The notes under the pieces: model-generated | Databases searched by the model: none | What the model saw: only the letters and a program-made list of their open reading frames with translations | What the model was told of the DNA's origin: nothing | Program-made: the position numbers and the translations under genes | NCBI RefSeq assembly: GCF_011077955.1 | Contig: NZ_JAALBX010000002.1 | Span: 248,001-312,000 of the forward strand | Origin: Citrobacter freundii | GTDB taxonomy: Bacteria > Pseudomonadota > Gammaproteobacteria > Enterobacterales > Enterobacteriaceae | DNA: 64,000 nucleotides | Direction: 5' to 3' | Part shown: in pieces, positions 28,834 to 38,759 of the stretch | How the letters are laid out: each line of letters begins with the position of its first letter | Numbering within the stretch: the stretch's first letter is position 1

Positions 28834-29061
28834 ATGTTCCCAGAGTACAGTGATTTAATTCCCCGCCTCAAAGCTGAACATCCGCGTTTCGAATCTCTCA
28901 TCGCGAAGCATAATGCCCTGAACCAGGAGATAAGTCGCCGTGAAGGCGCAAACGGCAGGGGGTATTGCGAAGAGGTCGCCCGGCTCAAGAAAGAAAAACT
29001 GCACCTGAAAGATCAGATCTTCAGGATATTGCAAAAAGAGAGCCTACAAGCTTCGCACTAA
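28834..29061 (+). CDS. DUF465 (YdcH-like) small protein
   Basis: A 75-residue highly charged helical protein that begins MFPEYSDLIPRLKAEHPRF and has KKEKLHLKDQI near the end, the hallmark of DUF465/YdcH proteins. AGAGGA lies before the ATG. Function is unknown. E. coli has ydcH elsewhere, so this is a paralogue or a moved copy. It is followed by a strong terminator and then by the OrtT-like gene. Confidence 0.88.
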   Translation: MFPEYSDLIPRLKAEHPRFESLIAKHNALNQEISRREGANGRGYCEEVARLKKEKLHLKDQIFRILQKESLQASH

Positions 29062-29075
29062 TGCCGAAACGACAT

Positions 29076-29103
29076 AAACCGCCTCAACGCAGGCGGTTTT
29101 TTG
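29076..29103 (+). terminator. Terminator of the DUF465 gene
   Basis: AAACCGCCT (29076-29084) pairs with AGGCGGTTT (29091-29099), followed by a T run. Confidence 0.88.
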
Positions 29104-29218
29104 TTGAATAAAACCGGAAATTTAGTGGTAGAAATGATGCATCCACGTTAATAAACTTGAAGTTTTCAACAGGCCGGCGCATAGTGCTGCCCGTTTAATT
29201 AACGGATCGCTTTTTTCT

Positions 29219-29392
29219 ATGACGCTGTATCAAAAAATGTGGGTGTTTTACATCGTAATGGCAAGTCTTGCGGGTTTAGTGACGTACTGTATCGCTAAAG
29301 ACAGCAAGCGGATTAAGTTCTTAAGCGCGGCGTTAATTGGGGCGACCTGGCCTATGAGTTTTCCGGTGGCGTTGCTGTTTGCACTGTTCTGA
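29219..29392 (+). CDS. OrtT/GhoT-family membrane toxin-like peptide
   Basis: A 57-residue peptide, exactly the length of E. coli GhoT and OrtT. TM1 is about residues 8-25, then the charged turn KDSKRIKFLSA, and TM2 ends in ATWPMSFPVALLFALF. The block with SA, TWPMS and PVALLF is the family hallmark. These peptides insert in the inner membrane and lower the proton motive force. No GhoS-type antitoxin lies beside it, which favours the orphan OrtT type. The ribosome-binding site is poor, consistent with low basal translation. Activity here is inferred. Confidence 0.8.
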   Translation: MTLYQKMWVFYIVMASLAGLVTYCIAKDSKRIKFLSAALIGATWPMSFPVALLFALF

Positions 29393-29395
29393 GCG

Positions 29396-29432
29396 CAAAA
29401 AAATGCCCCAAAGCGCGGGCTTCAGGGCATTG
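29396..29432 (-). terminator. Terminator of dsbB
   Basis: AATGCCC (29402-29408) pairs with GGGCATT (29425-29431). On the minus strand the stem is followed by seven T. Confidence 0.7.
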
Positions 29433-29448
29433 CAACATAGTCGTGTAA

Positions 29449-29982
29449 TCAGTAACGGCCGAACAGATCGCGTTTACGCGGTTTAAACGGCTGAGCTATC
29501 AGTACCAGAACCGCAATCAGTAAGTAAGCCGCGAAAATCCCAAGCAGCCACTGCGGCATCTCCAGCGTTAAAAACTCCCACTGACGAACCGAGCAATCTC
29601 CTGTGGCGACGAACACCTGCGGCAACCATTTATCCAGCGGGAGCCAGGTCGGGAAGCGCGCTGCAAAATCACACGTCACAAACGGCGACGGATGAAGCTG
29701 AATGTTGGTGTGTTGATACGCCAACGCGACCCCTTGCCAGGCGCTATAGATCCACACGCCAATGGCGACAAAACGCAGAGGGGTTTTCGGTGCGATAGCG
29801 CCAAGAAGTCCCGCACCCATAATGCCAAATAATGCACAACGCTCGTAAATACATAAAACGCATGGTTGTAGCTTCATGACGTGCTGAAACCATAGCGCAA
29901 CCAGTTCAAGGGCAAACGCCGTAAGGGCCATTAGAAGCCATGCGCCGCGGCCATGTGAGCACTGGTTTAAATATCGCAACAT
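29449..29982 (-). CDS. dsbB: Disulfide bond formation protein DsbB
   Basis: A 177-residue inner-membrane quinone reductase with four helices. The first periplasmic loop has CVLC (Cys 41 and 44) and the second has the Cys pair in TCDF and GDCS, the complete set needed to reoxidise DsbA and pass electrons to ubiquinone. The frame extends 19 codons upstream, but the ATG at 29982 (MLRYLNQCS) is the conserved start. It lies downstream of nhaB on the same strand. Confidence 0.96.
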   Translation of the reverse strand: MLRYLNQCSHGRGAWLLMALTAFALELVALWFQHVMKLQPCVLCIYERCALFGIMGAGLLGAIAPKTPLRFVAIGVWIYSAWQGVALAYQHTNIQLHPSPFVTCDFAARFPTWLPLDKWLPQVFVATGDCSVRQWEFLTLEMPQWLLGIFAAYLLIAVLVLIAQPFKPRKRDLFGRY

Positions 29983-30087
29983 AATGTAATTCCCTGCTGT
30001 ATGCGTCGAGAGGGCAGTGTAAACGAAATCGCCTGGCACGCCACTAAGGACAACAAAAATAACAAATTAATCGGACATTCTTCGTTT

Positions 30088-30114
30088 AAAAAACGCCTGC
30101 CTGAGACGGCGTTT
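30088..30114 (-). terminator. Terminator-like hairpin between nhaB and dsbB
   Basis: AAACGCC (30091-30097) pairs with GGCGTTT (30108-30114). On the minus strand T residues follow the stem. Confidence 0.55.
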
Positions 30115-30144
30115 ATTATTTTTTCGTTTCGCGCGCCATCATAA

Positions 30145-31695
30145 TCAGCCTGTCGTGATCCAGCCATGCGCGAGCATCCAGTCTGTGGCAGGCATCAAGA
30201 TAAATTCAACACACGCCAGACCCGTCACGGTTAAAACGAGCGTATAGGGTAGCGCCATCCAGACCATGCGACCATAGGAGAGGCGAATTAATGGTGCCAG
30301 CGCAGAGGTCAACAGGAACAAAAACGCCGCCTGGCCATTGGGTGTGGCGACGGATGGTAAATTGGTGCCGGAATTAATCGCAACCGCCAGCATCTCAAAC
30401 TGCGCGCGGTCAATAAGCCCGCTTTGCAGCGCGTTTTTAGCTTCGTTGATGTACACCGTACCGACGAAGACGTTATCGGATATCGATGACAGCAAACCGT
30501 TGAAAAGATAAAACAGCGACAACTGCGCGTGAGGCGATGCTTCCAGCACATAACTGATAATCGGCGAAAACAAATCCTGATCGATAATGACGGCGACAAC
30601 GGCAAAAAACACCGTCAGCAGAGCGGTAAACGGCAGGGCTTCGGTAAACGCTTTGCCAATCGCATGTTCGTCCGTCACGCCACACAGCGCGGTGGCAAAC
30701 ACAATCACCGACAGACCAATAAGCCCCACTTCCGCCAGATGCAAGGCCAGCGCGACGATTAACCAGACGGCGATAATCGCCTGTACCACCAGTTTGACTT
30801 TATCCTGACGGGTGCGATCGCGGCTGCTTTTATCATCATAATCCCGCAACACCTGACGGACCGACTCTGGTAGCGGTTCGCCGTAGCCGAACCAACGCAT
30901 TTTTTCTACCACGACGCAGGTGGCAAGGCCGCAAAACAGCACGGGCAAGCTTACCGGCGCCACATGCAGCAAGAATTCAACAAAATGCCAGTCCGCCGCT
31001 TTGGCGATAATCAAGTTTTGCGGCTCGCCCACCATGGTCATGACACCACCTAATGCGGTGCCGACGCCGGCATGCATCATCAGGCTTCGCAAAAACGCGC
31101 GAAATTTTTCAAGATTGGCGCGGCTGTCCTCTTCCAGTTCAGAATCATCATGCAGATTATTATCTTCATGACGGGTACTGGCGTAACGATGATAAATACT
31201 ATAAAAACCAACCGCGACGCTAATAACCACGGCCACCACGGTTAAGGCATCAAGGAAAGCGGATAAAAAGGCGGCGGCAAAACAAAATGCTAACGACAGT
31301 AACGTCTTAGAGCGGATCCCGAGCAGCAGCTTGGTGAAAATCATCAGCAACAACTGCTTCATAAAATAGATGCCTGCCACCATAAACATCAGCAGCAGCA
31401 GCACTTCGAGGTTGGCGCTTATCTCTTCGCGAATATGATCAGGCGTAGTCATGCCTATCATCACCGCTTCAATCGCCAACAGCCCACCGGGTAATAAGGG
31501 ATAGCATTTGAGCGCCATTGCCAGGGTAAATATAAATTCACCCACCAGAAACCACCCGGCGAAAAAGGGGTTGAGATAAAACAGGACTGGATTAAGCACC
31601 AAAAAGGTCAGTAATGCCAGCTTATACCAGTCAGGAGACTGACCGAGAAAATTACGAAACAGGGCTCGTCCAAAAGACATTTCCATGGTCTTCAT
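30145..31695 (-). CDS. nhaB: Na+/H+ antiporter NhaB
   Basis: A 516-residue polytopic antiporter of the NhaB/ion-transporter superfamily, close to the E. coli length of 513. Long hydrophobic helices alternate with one hydrophilic loop (about residues 175-200, rich in Asp/Glu). [14 protein letters not shown] and [18 protein letters not shown] are conserved core motifs. It exchanges sodium for protons and contributes to pH and salt tolerance. The ATG at 31695 has GGAG four bases upstream; E. coli-like [10 protein letters not shown] begins three codons later. It is divergent from fadR, as in E. coli. Confidence 0.96.
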   Translation of the reverse strand: MKTMEMSFGRALFRNFLGQSPDWYKLALLTFLVLNPVLFYLNPFFAGWFLVGEFIFTLAMALKCYPLLPGGLLAIEAVMIGMTTPDHIREEISANLEVLLLLMFMVAGIYFMKQLLLMIFTKLLLGIRSKTLLSLAFCFAAAFLSAFLDALTVVAVVISVAVGFYSIYHRYASTRHEDNNLHDDSELEEDSRANLEKFRAFLRSLMMHAGVGTALGGVMTMVGEPQNLIIAKAADWHFVEFLLHVAPVSLPVLFCGLATCVVVEKMRWFGYGEPLPESVRQVLRDYDDKSSRDRTRQDKVKLVVQAIIAVWLIVALALHLAEVGLIGLSVIVFATALCGVTDEHAIGKAFTEALPFTALLTVFFAVVAVIIDQDLFSPIISYVLEASPHAQLSLFYLFNGLLSSISDNVFVGTVYINEAKNALQSGLIDRAQFEMLAVAINSGTNLPSVATPNGQAAFLFLLTSALAPLIRLSYGRMVWMALPYTLVLTVTGLACVEFILMPATDWMLAHGWITTG

Positions 31696-31857
31696 TTTGC
31701 TCCTTAATGCAAAGTGGAGGTTGCGCGTCGCAAAATCCTAGCGCCGTGATCTGTTCCAGGCAAGCTAAAACACGGTTTTAAACGTCGCGTTTAATGATAA
31801 AAAGCGAACGGCGATCCCCTTTTTGACCCGAGACTTCGCTACCTGTGAGGAATAGCG

Positions 31858-31874
31858 TCTGGTATGATGAGTGA
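31858..31874. promoter_or_regulatory. FadR-operator-like sequence upstream of fadR
   Basis: TCTGGTATGATGAGTGA resembles the FadR site of E. coli fadD and contains a possible -10 (TATGAT). It sits 34 bases before the fadR ATG, suggesting autoregulation. Identification is by resemblance only. Confidence 0.45.
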
Positions 31875-31907
31875 ATTTTGTAAAATGCAGTGTATGGGTA
31901 TCTCACT

Positions 31908-32627
31908 ATGGTTATAAAGGCGCAAAGCCCGGCGGGTTTCGCTGAAGAGTACATCATTGAAAGTATCTGGAATAATCGCTTCCCGCCGGGAACGATCCTT
32001 CCGGCAGAGCGTGAACTCTCAGAGTTGATTGGCGTCACTCGCACCACGCTGCGTGAAGTCTTGCAACGTTTGGCGCGCGACGGCTGGCTTACCATTCAAC
32101 ACGGCAAACCGACCAAAGTGAACAACTTTTGGGAAACCTCCGGGTTAAATATTCTGGAAACGCTGGCGCGGCTCGATCACGAAAGCGTGCCGCAGCTTAT
32201 CGATAATCTGCTCTCAGTACGTACCAATATCGCGACGATTTTTATTCGCACCGCGTTTCGCCAGCATCCGGATAAAGCCCTTGAGGTTCTCGCGACCGCA
32301 ACGGAAGTCGAAGACCATGCGGATGCTTTCGCCAGTCTTGATTATAACATTTTCCGTGGACTTGCTTTTGCCTCAGGCAACCCGATTTATGGCTTGATCT
32401 TAAACGGCATGAAAGGGCTTTATACCCGAATTGGCCGTCACTATTTCGCCAATCCGGAAGCGCGAAGCCTGGCGCTCGGTTTTTACCATCGACTGGCAAA
32501 AATCTGCGAAGAAGGGCTGCATGACCAGGTCTATGAAAGCGTACGCCGCTACGGCCATGACAGCGGCGAGATTTGGCACCGGATGCAAAAAGCTATCCCT
32601 GGCGGTCTGACCATGACGGGTCGCTAA
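31908..32627 (+). CDS. fadR: Fatty acid metabolism regulator FadR
   Basis: A 239-residue GntR-family regulator. The winged helix (about residues 1-72) contains [27 protein letters not shown], written here as the span 32-58, and the C-terminal FCD-like domain binds acyl-CoA. It represses fad genes and activates fabA and fabB, and long-chain acyl-CoA releases it from DNA. Nearly identical to E. coli through the DNA-binding domain. The frame opens six codons earlier, but the ATG at 31908 matches the E. coli length exactly. Confidence 0.97.
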   Translation: MVIKAQSPAGFAEEYIIESIWNNRFPPGTILPAERELSELIGVTRTTLREVLQRLARDGWLTIQHGKPTKVNNFWETSGLNILETLARLDHESVPQLIDNLLSVRTNIATIFIRTAFRQHPDKALEVLATATEVEDHADAFASLDYNIFRGLAFASGNPIYGLILNGMKGLYTRIGRHYFANPEARSLALGFYHRLAKICEEGLHDQVYESVRRYGHDSGEIWHRMQKAIPGGLTMTGR

Positions 32628-32647
32628 TAACCTGTCCCGAACCTATT

Positions 32648-32678
32648 AAAAAAGCCTCGCTAAGCGAGGCTTTTTTTT
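32648..32678. terminator. Bidirectional terminator between fadR and ldtC
   Basis: GCCTCGC (32654-32660) pairs with GCGAGGC (32664-32670), with six A on the left and eight T on the right, serving both convergent genes. Confidence 0.92.
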
Positions 32679-32679
32679 A

Positions 32680-33648
32680 TCAGATTTCCGGCTGTGTGTC
32701 GGCGTTAGCGTGTCGGGTGACATCGACTGGCATTCCTGATCGCAACACAAGCGCGTTTTCCATCACCTCGTTATTGACCGTAGGTTGCGCGCGAAAGCGT
32801 TGCGCGGCGTCGTTCAATGATATGGGCAGGGTCTGCGGATCGTCATTAATATTTTGAGAAAGCGGCTGGTGGACTTCCACAATCTGGCGGCCATCCGGCT
32901 CGCTTGAGATTTTAAGCGGCGTATTAATGATATTGACCTTCGTCCCGACATCCACCACGCTGAACAGATGCTTGATATCATCGTCACGCAGGCGAATGCA
33001 GCCGGAGCTCACGCGCATCCCGATACCAAAATCCGCATTGGTGCCATGTAGCAAATAGACGCCGCCGTAGGCTGCGAGGCGAATGGCATGATGACCCATC
33101 GGGTTATCCGGCCCGGCAGGCACCACAGCCGGAAGCGTGATCCCCTGTTTCAGATAGCGTGCGCGAATATTCGCCGTCGGCGTCCACGTTGGGTTGGCGC
33201 GCTTTTGAGACACGCGGGTTACCATGGTCGGCGTGAGCGTATCGCCATCCAGTTGACCTATGCCGATGGGATAGACGGTGACGCTTTGCGTGCCTGGCGC
33301 AAAATAATACAGGCGCAATTCTGCAAGGTTAATCAAAATGCCTTCACGCGGCGCATCGGGCAGCAGCATCTGACGCGGGATAGTCAACACACTGCCTTCC
33401 CGCGGCACAAAAGGATCGATGCCAGGGTTTGCCTGCATTAATGCCAGGAATCCAACATTGTATTGTTTGGCGATGGCCTCAAGCGAGCCGCCGCCGGGTT
33501 GAACCACATGAAACTGGTTTTCGCCGATAAGACGGCTGCCTGCAGGCGGTAAAGGATAGGTATTCGCGCGCACCGGCAGGGCGACAGCAAGCGTCGCAAT
33601 AACGCTAAACCAGGTGACCCAGCGGAAAAGGCGCAATGAAGACGTCAT
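32680..33648 (-). CDS. ldtC: L,D-transpeptidase LdtC
   Basis: A 322-residue periplasmic enzyme (formerly YcfS). A signal peptide ends near ALPVRA (about residue 28), a LysM domain spans about 45-90, and the YkuD domain about 96-235. The catalytic motif HGTNADFGIG then SSGCIRLRDDD holds the active-site His and Cys. E. coli LdtC attaches Braun lipoprotein to meso-DAP in peptidoglycan. The long C-terminal tail is also found in E. coli. Located next to mfd as in E. coli, but convergent with fadR here. Confidence 0.93.
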   Translation of the reverse strand: MTSSLRLFRWVTWFSVIATLAVALPVRANTYPLPPAGSRLIGENQFHVVQPGGGSLEAIAKQYNVGFLALMQANPGIDPFVPREGSVLTIPRQMLLPDAPREGILINLAELRLYYFAPGTQSVTVYPIGIGQLDGDTLTPTMVTRVSQKRANPTWTPTANIRARYLKQGITLPAVVPAGPDNPMGHHAIRLAAYGGVYLLHGTNADFGIGMRVSSGCIRLRDDDIKHLFSVVDVGTKVNIINTPLKISSEPDGRQIVEVHQPLSQNINDDPQTLPISLNDAAQRFRAQPTVNNEVMENALVLRSGMPVDVTRHANADTQPEI

Positions 33649-33760
33649 TTTATTAACCCTATGAATGGTAAGGATTTCTAATTAGTGTAATAGGGTAGTA
33701 TGCGCAGCGCCGTCCAGGGAAACCCTGGAGGATTGAAATATTATGTAAATTATTGCCTAA

Positions 33761-33793
33761 AAAAGAAAAACCCGGCATAACACCGGGCTTTTA
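33761..33793 (-). terminator. Terminator of mfd
   Basis: CCCGG (33771-33775) pairs with CCGGG (33783-33787), extended by A/T pairs. On the minus strand a T-rich run follows. Confidence 0.8.
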
Positions 33794-33797
33794 ACCG

Positions 33798-36700
33798 TCA
33801 GGCTACGGCGTTTTCTTGAACCTGCGCCATAAACTGGCTGACCCATTCCATCCGGGTTTTACGCTCGCTTAAGGGCTGGAAAAATTTCAGCCGCGTCGGC
33901 CCATCAAGGCGGAAGTGCTGCGGAGATTTTTGCAGCAATCCAATCAGCCATACCGGATCGACATGATTTTTCTCGGCGAATTCAATCACGCCGCCTTTAT
34001 CATGAGCCTCGATCTTACGGATCCCCATTTTTTGCGCCTCCTGACGCAGGCGGGCAATATCCAGCAAGTTGCGGGCGGCGTCCGGTAGCAGACCAAAGCG
34101 GTCTATCAGCTCCACTTTAATTTCATCAAGCTCACCCGATTTCTTCGCGCTGGCGATACGTTTATAAATCGACAAGCGCGTATTCACATCCGGAATGTAG
34201 TCTTCCGGCAGCAGCGCCGGGATGCGCAGTTCCACATCGGTTTGCTGGTTGGTAAGATCTTCAAGCGACGGCTCGCGGCCTTCTTTGAGCGCATCGACCG
34301 CGTTCTCAAGCAACTCCATGTACAGCGAGAAGCCAATGGTTTCCATCTGCCCGCTCTGACCTTCGCCTAAAAGCTCGCCCGCGCCGCGTATTTCTAAATC
34401 GTGGGTCGCCAGCGCAAAGCCTGCGCCTAAATCTTCCAGCGAGGCGATGGCTTCCAGACGTTTTTGCGCGTCGCTGGTCATCGCTTTAGGATGCGGCGTC
34501 AAAAGCCAGGCATAGGCCTGATGGTGCGAGCGACCCACACGACCACGCAACTGGTGCAACTGCGCGAGACCAAAATGGTCGGCGCGTTCAATGATGATGG
34601 TGTTCGCCGTTGGGATATCTATCCCGGTTTCAATGATGGTGGTACACACCAGCACGTTAAAACGCTGATGGTGGAAATCATTCATCACCCGTTCCAGTTC
34701 CCGCTCGCGCATCTGGCCATGCCCGATGGCAATACGCGCCTCCGGCACCAGCGTCGCCAGCCGGTCGGCGGCTTTCTGAATGTTTTCTACATCGTTATAA
34801 AGATAATAAACCTGTCCGCCGCGCAGGATCTCGCGCAGGATCGCTTCGCGTACCACCAGGCTGTCGTATTCGCGAACAAAGGTTTTGACCGCCAGTCGTC
34901 GTGCCGGAGGGGTGGCGATAATAGACAGGTCACGCATGCCGCTCATCGCCATATTCAGGGTGCGCGGGATAGGTGTCGCGGTGAGGGTGAGAATATCCAC
35001 ATCGGCGCGCATCGCTTTAATGCGTTCTTTGTGGCGCACGCCAAAACGGTGCTCTTCATCGACGATCAACAGGCCAAGGTCTTTCCAGTGCACATCGTTT
35101 TGCAGCAGTTTATGCGTGCCTATCAAAATATCGACTTTACCTTCCGCCGTCTGTACGAGCACCTGGGCCTGTTCTTTGGCGCTGCGAAAACGCGACAGTA
35201 ATTCGATACGCACCGGCCAGTTGGCGAAGCGGTCCCGGAAGTTATCAAAGTGCTGTTGCGCCAGCAGCGTAGTCGGAACCAGCACCGCCACCTGTTTATG
35301 GTTTTCCACCGCCAGAAAGGCTGCGCGCATCGCCACTTCAGTCTTGCCAAAGCCGACATCGCCGCACACCAGTCTGTCCATCGCCAGCGGCTGGCACATA
35401 TCGCTCAGTACCGCATTGATGGCCTGGGCCTGATCCGGCGTCGTTTCAAACGGGAAGCTGTCGCAGAAAAGCTGATATTGTTCGCGGTCATGTTTGAACG
35501 CAAAGCCGGTTTTCGCTGCGCGCTGGGAATAGATATCCAGAAGTTCGGCCGCCACATCGCGCACTTTTTCTGCTGCTTTTTGACGCGCCCGCGACCAGGC
35601 GTCGCTGCCGAGTTTATGCAGCGGCGCGCTATCATCAGCGCCGCCGGCATAGCGGCTGATAAGATGCAATGACGACACCGGTACATACAATTTGGCATCG
35701 TTCGCGTAGGTTAAAATCAGGTATTCGGCGGTGATCCCGCCTGCCTCAAGCGTCGTCATCCCGGCATAACGACCCACACCGTGCTCAAGGTGCACCACCG
35801 GCTGCCCGATATGCAGTTCCGCCAGGTTACGTATAAGCGTATCGGGATTGATGGTACGGCGATTATCCTGGCGGCGACGCGCTACGCGCTCGCCCAGCAA
35901 ATCGCTTTCGCAAATCAGCGCCCGTTGGCGGCGGGTATCAATAAAGCCGCGCTCGGCAGACCCGAGAATGACGTAACGGCCATGATCGCGGGCTTCATCA
36001 AGACGATAGAGTTTTTTCGGCGCGACTTTAATGCGCGCCAGCAGTTCAGACAGCGCTTCGCGGCGACCTTCGCTTTCCACGGAAAACACAACCGGGCCTT
36101 CAAAGGACTCCAGGAATTTGCGTAAATCATCAAGCGGCGCTTTCTGCTGCGCTTTGACCGACAGCTCCGGCAACGGCTGATAACCCAGATTGGTATTGGC
36201 CGCTTTCTGCGCCACGACCTCCGTTTTAAGCTGCACCCGAGGCCAGTGCTTTAACTCGCTGAACAGCTCATCAGTGCGTAACCATAGCTGCTCCGGCGGC
36301 AATAACGGGCGCATTGGATCGACGCCCCGGTTTTCGAAGCGCGCGACCGTATCAGCCCAAAAACGCTGGGCGCTGGCTTCCAGATCGCCGGTATTCACCA
36401 GGAGCGTATTAGCCGGGAAATAACTGAAGAGCGCAGGCAACGGCTCGCTAAAAAACAGCGGCTGCCAGTATTCAATACCGGCCGGCAGTGTTCCTTTGCT
36501 CACCTGCTGATAGATGTGTTCGGCGTCGCGCTTAACTTCGAAGCGGTCGCGCCAGTTGGTGCGAAACAGCTCTATGGCGTTTTTATCGGTGGGGAATTCA
36601 TGGGCGGGCAGCAGATTAATGGCCTCAACTTCCTCAAGCGTACGTTGCGTATCCACGTCAAACAAACGCAGGCTGTCGATTTCATCATCGAAAAAGTCAA

Positions 36701-37244
36701 GGCGATAGGGCTGAACGCTACCCATCGGGTAGAGATCCAGCAACGCGCCGCGCGTGGCATATTCCCCATGCTCCATCACCTGGTCGACATGGCGGTAACC
36801 GGCCTGTTCCAGTTGGCCGCGCAGCGCATCGCGCGACAGGCGTTGCCCTTTCTTCATAACCAGCGCATGGCCGTGCAGGAAGGTGTGCGGGCATACACGC
36901 TGCATAAGCGTATTGACCGGTAGGATCAACACGCCACGCTGCATGGCGGGAAGCCGGTAGAGCGTCGATAAGCGCGATGAGATAATGTCCTGATGCGGCG
37001 AGAAACTGTCATAAGGCAGCGTTTCCCAGTCCGCCAGGTTCATCACCAGACTGTCAGTGAACTGGCGAATTTCGTCATGCAAACGCAGGGCATTTTGCAT
37101 ATCTGGCGCGATCAGCACCACCGGTCCGGCGTGGCGCTCTGCCATTTCTGCGACTTCTGAGGCGCAGGCGGCGCCCGTAAGTTCGCCGAGAAGACGTTGA
37201 TCGCCCGGTTTTGCGGGCAATGAATAGCGATATTGTTCAGACAT
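33798..37244 (-). CDS. mfd: Transcription-repair coupling factor Mfd
   Basis: A 1148-residue translocase, exactly the E. coli length. The UvrB-homology and UvrA-binding region spans about residues 1-350, and the RNA-polymerase-interacting domain about 470-545 (HLEHGVGRYAGMTTLE). The helicase module has Walker A GDVGFGKTEVAMRA and box DEEHRFGVRHKE, with QLRGRVGRSHHQAYAWLL in motif VI, and a TRCF C-terminal domain follows. It removes stalled RNA polymerase and recruits UvrA. The frame is open upstream by 18 codons, but MSEQYRYSLP at 37244 is the true start by homology. Confidence 0.97.
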   Translation of the reverse strand: MSEQYRYSLPAKPGDQRLLGELTGAACASEVAEMAERHAGPVVLIAPDMQNALRLHDEIRQFTDSLVMNLADWETLPYDSFSPHQDIISSRLSTLYRLPAMQRGVLILPVNTLMQRVCPHTFLHGHALVMKKGQRLSRDALRGQLEQAGYRHVDQVMEHGEYATRGALLDLYPMGSVQPYRLDFFDDEIDSLRLFDVDTQRTLEEVEAINLLPAHEFPTDKNAIELFRTNWRDRFEVKRDAEHIYQQVSKGTLPAGIEYWQPLFFSEPLPALFSYFPANTLLVNTGDLEASAQRFWADTVARFENRGVDPMRPLLPPEQLWLRTDELFSELKHWPRVQLKTEVVAQKAANTNLGYQPLPELSVKAQQKAPLDDLRKFLESFEGPVVFSVESEGRREALSELLARIKVAPKKLYRLDEARDHGRYVILGSAERGFIDTRRQRALICESDLLGERVARRRQDNRRTINPDTLIRNLAELHIGQPVVHLEHGVGRYAGMTTLEAGGITAEYLILTYANDAKLYVPVSSLHLISRYAGGADDSAPLHKLGSDAWSRARQKAAEKVRDVAAELLDIYSQRAAKTGFAFKHDREQYQLFCDSFPFETTPDQAQAINAVLSDMCQPLAMDRLVCGDVGFGKTEVAMRAAFLAVENHKQVAVLVPTTLLAQQHFDNFRDRFANWPVRIELLSRFRSAKEQAQVLVQTAEGKVDILIGTHKLLQNDVHWKDLGLLIVDEEHRFGVRHKERIKAMRADVDILTLTATPIPRTLNMAMSGMRDLSIIATPPARRLAVKTFVREYDSLVVREAILREILRGGQVYYLYNDVENIQKAADRLATLVPEARIAIGHGQMRERELERVMNDFHHQRFNVLVCTTIIETGIDIPTANTIIIERADHFGLAQLHQLRGRVGRSHHQAYAWLLTPHPKAMTSDAQKRLEAIASLEDLGAGFALATHDLEIRGAGELLGEGQSGQMETIGFSLYMELLENAVDALKEGREPSLEDLTNQQTDVELRIPALLPEDYIPDVNTRLSIYKRIASAKKSGELDEIKVELIDRFGLLPDAARNLLDIARLRQEAQKMGIRKIEAHDKGGVIEFAEKNHVDPVWLIGLLQKSPQHFRLDGPTRLKFFQPLSERKTRMEWVSQFMAQVQENAVA

Positions 37245-37396
37245 AGCTCGTTTTTGAGGTTCTCGTAGTGACCCGCGACCCGGTAAAGTCTGGCGCAAGA
37301 AAGGGTTATCGTCATTAATGCGGTTGCTATTATTATCCGCGATCGGTCTGTATTAGCAAACCGTATCGCGACCAGACGGGTCTAAGCGTTTACCGA

Positions 37397-38470
37397 TTAA
37401 CGCGCTTCAGAGTGCTGCATCGGTGGCTTAGGCACGCTAAACAGCACGTCATTGAACAGCACTTTTGAGAGTTTGCGAACCAGCAGCCCGGTTGCGATGC
37501 ACAGCATTAGCGCGATAAACGGATAAATGATCAATAATGTTAAAGTGACGTTGTCACTTATCAGATGATTGTTAATGGCCTTCGCAGTGCTCAGGCTCAG
37601 TATCTCAACCAGAATGCGGTGGGTGGTATAAATGGCGATGGTATTGCTGCCGACAATATTGAGAAGGTTCTCAGGCGAGGCCGGATAAAGCTGATTGAGA
37701 CGGTAAAACAGGATTATAAAAAACAAGATAGACAGTAACGAGAGGGCCAGCGCGACATTGTTGAAATAGAGGCCCAGCGAAACCACCAGCGCTGTGGCGA
37801 CGACCACGATATAGCGGCGCAGTGATAGCGACGTCATCCAGGCGATAAGCTGCTCGCCGCAAAAAGCGCCCAATGCGTAATAAATCATGTTACGTAAAAT
37901 GCTGTTCATTCCCCACCACGGCAGCGGGAAAAAGTTAATGGCGATATTAATGAGAACAAGCGCCAGCAATACCGGCCAATGCCAGCGGTTAAGGGTTTTC
38001 AGCACCACGAAATAAATCACCAGCGCGTACAAATACCAAAGGCTGGTGCTGGCGGTGAGCATGTTAATCAGAAATCCGTTGGGCGATGTGGCATAAGCGG
38101 CGTTAGCACTGGTGCTGATATCGCGCTCAGGCGCCAGCCAGCCATTGATGTGCGTCAGGCAAAACCACTGAATCATCCCCCATAGCATCAGCACATACAG
38201 AATGCTGAGCACGCGTTTATCGAAGCACTGTTTCCACGGGACGCTCGCAATATAACGTTTAATCAAAAAGCCGGAGATAAAAAAGAATACCGGCATCCGA
38301 AAGGGCGCAAGGTACAAATTCAGGTAAGTCCAGGCTTTGGCGAGATTCACCGCCAGCTGGTTATCAAGACCGGTGAGGGTTGGATAAAATGTGATTACGG
38401 AGTGGTAAAGCACGACCAGACAGATACATAATCCCTTGATTTGATTAATCCACACATGTTGCGTTTTCAT
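37397..38470 (-). CDS. ycfT: Acyltransferase-3 family inner-membrane protein YcfT
   Basis: A 357-residue protein with about ten helices. The N-terminal QIKGLCICLVVLYHSVI, with the essential His of membrane acyltransferases, and RMPVFFFISGFL define the acyltransferase-3 (OafA/YrhL) family, which acylates surface polysaccharides or other small molecules. The acceptor of YcfT is unknown. Length equals E. coli YcfT. It lies between mfd and lolC, divergent from lolC. Confidence 0.92.
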   Translation of the reverse strand: MKTQHVWINQIKGLCICLVVLYHSVITFYPTLTGLDNQLAVNLAKAWTYLNLYLAPFRMPVFFFISGFLIKRYIASVPWKQCFDKRVLSILYVLMLWGMIQWFCLTHINGWLAPERDISTSANAAYATSPNGFLINMLTASTSLWYLYALVIYFVVLKTLNRWHWPVLLALVLINIAINFFPLPWWGMNSILRNMIYYALGAFCGEQLIAWMTSLSLRRYIVVVATALVVSLGLYFNNVALALSLLSILFFIILFYRLNQLYPASPENLLNIVGSNTIAIYTTHRILVEILSLSTAKAINNHLISDNVTLTLLIIYPFIALMLCIATGLLVRKLSKVLFNDVLFSVPKPPMQHSEAR

Positions 38471-38759
38471 TGATAGTTAGGCGCCTTATGTTGCACAAAA
38501 GTAGTGCATAGCCTGAAGGATCAGTCATTTCGAGCCATTGCCATTTGTCTGTTTATGAAAAGAGAAGGTGATTTCAGGATAAATCGCAGGGTGGCGAGGG
38601 CAAAAACGCGCAATGCTTATACGCCGTCTCGGTTATCAGGTTGATTTACAACTGTTTTTAGCCGAGAGGGTGTAACAAAAAGACGTTATATTTCATTTAC
38701 TTGATTCCGGCAGGCTTATATACTCCCGGGTTACTTTGCAAAGCAATCAGATGGATTTC

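Noticed and set aside
33684-33740. Short repeat with AGGG/CCCT arms upstream of ldtC
   Set aside because: The arms are imperfect and too short to separate from chance.
34464-35201. A 245-codon plus-strand frame within mfd
   Set aside because: Antisense to the conserved helicase domain of mfd, with no family motif.
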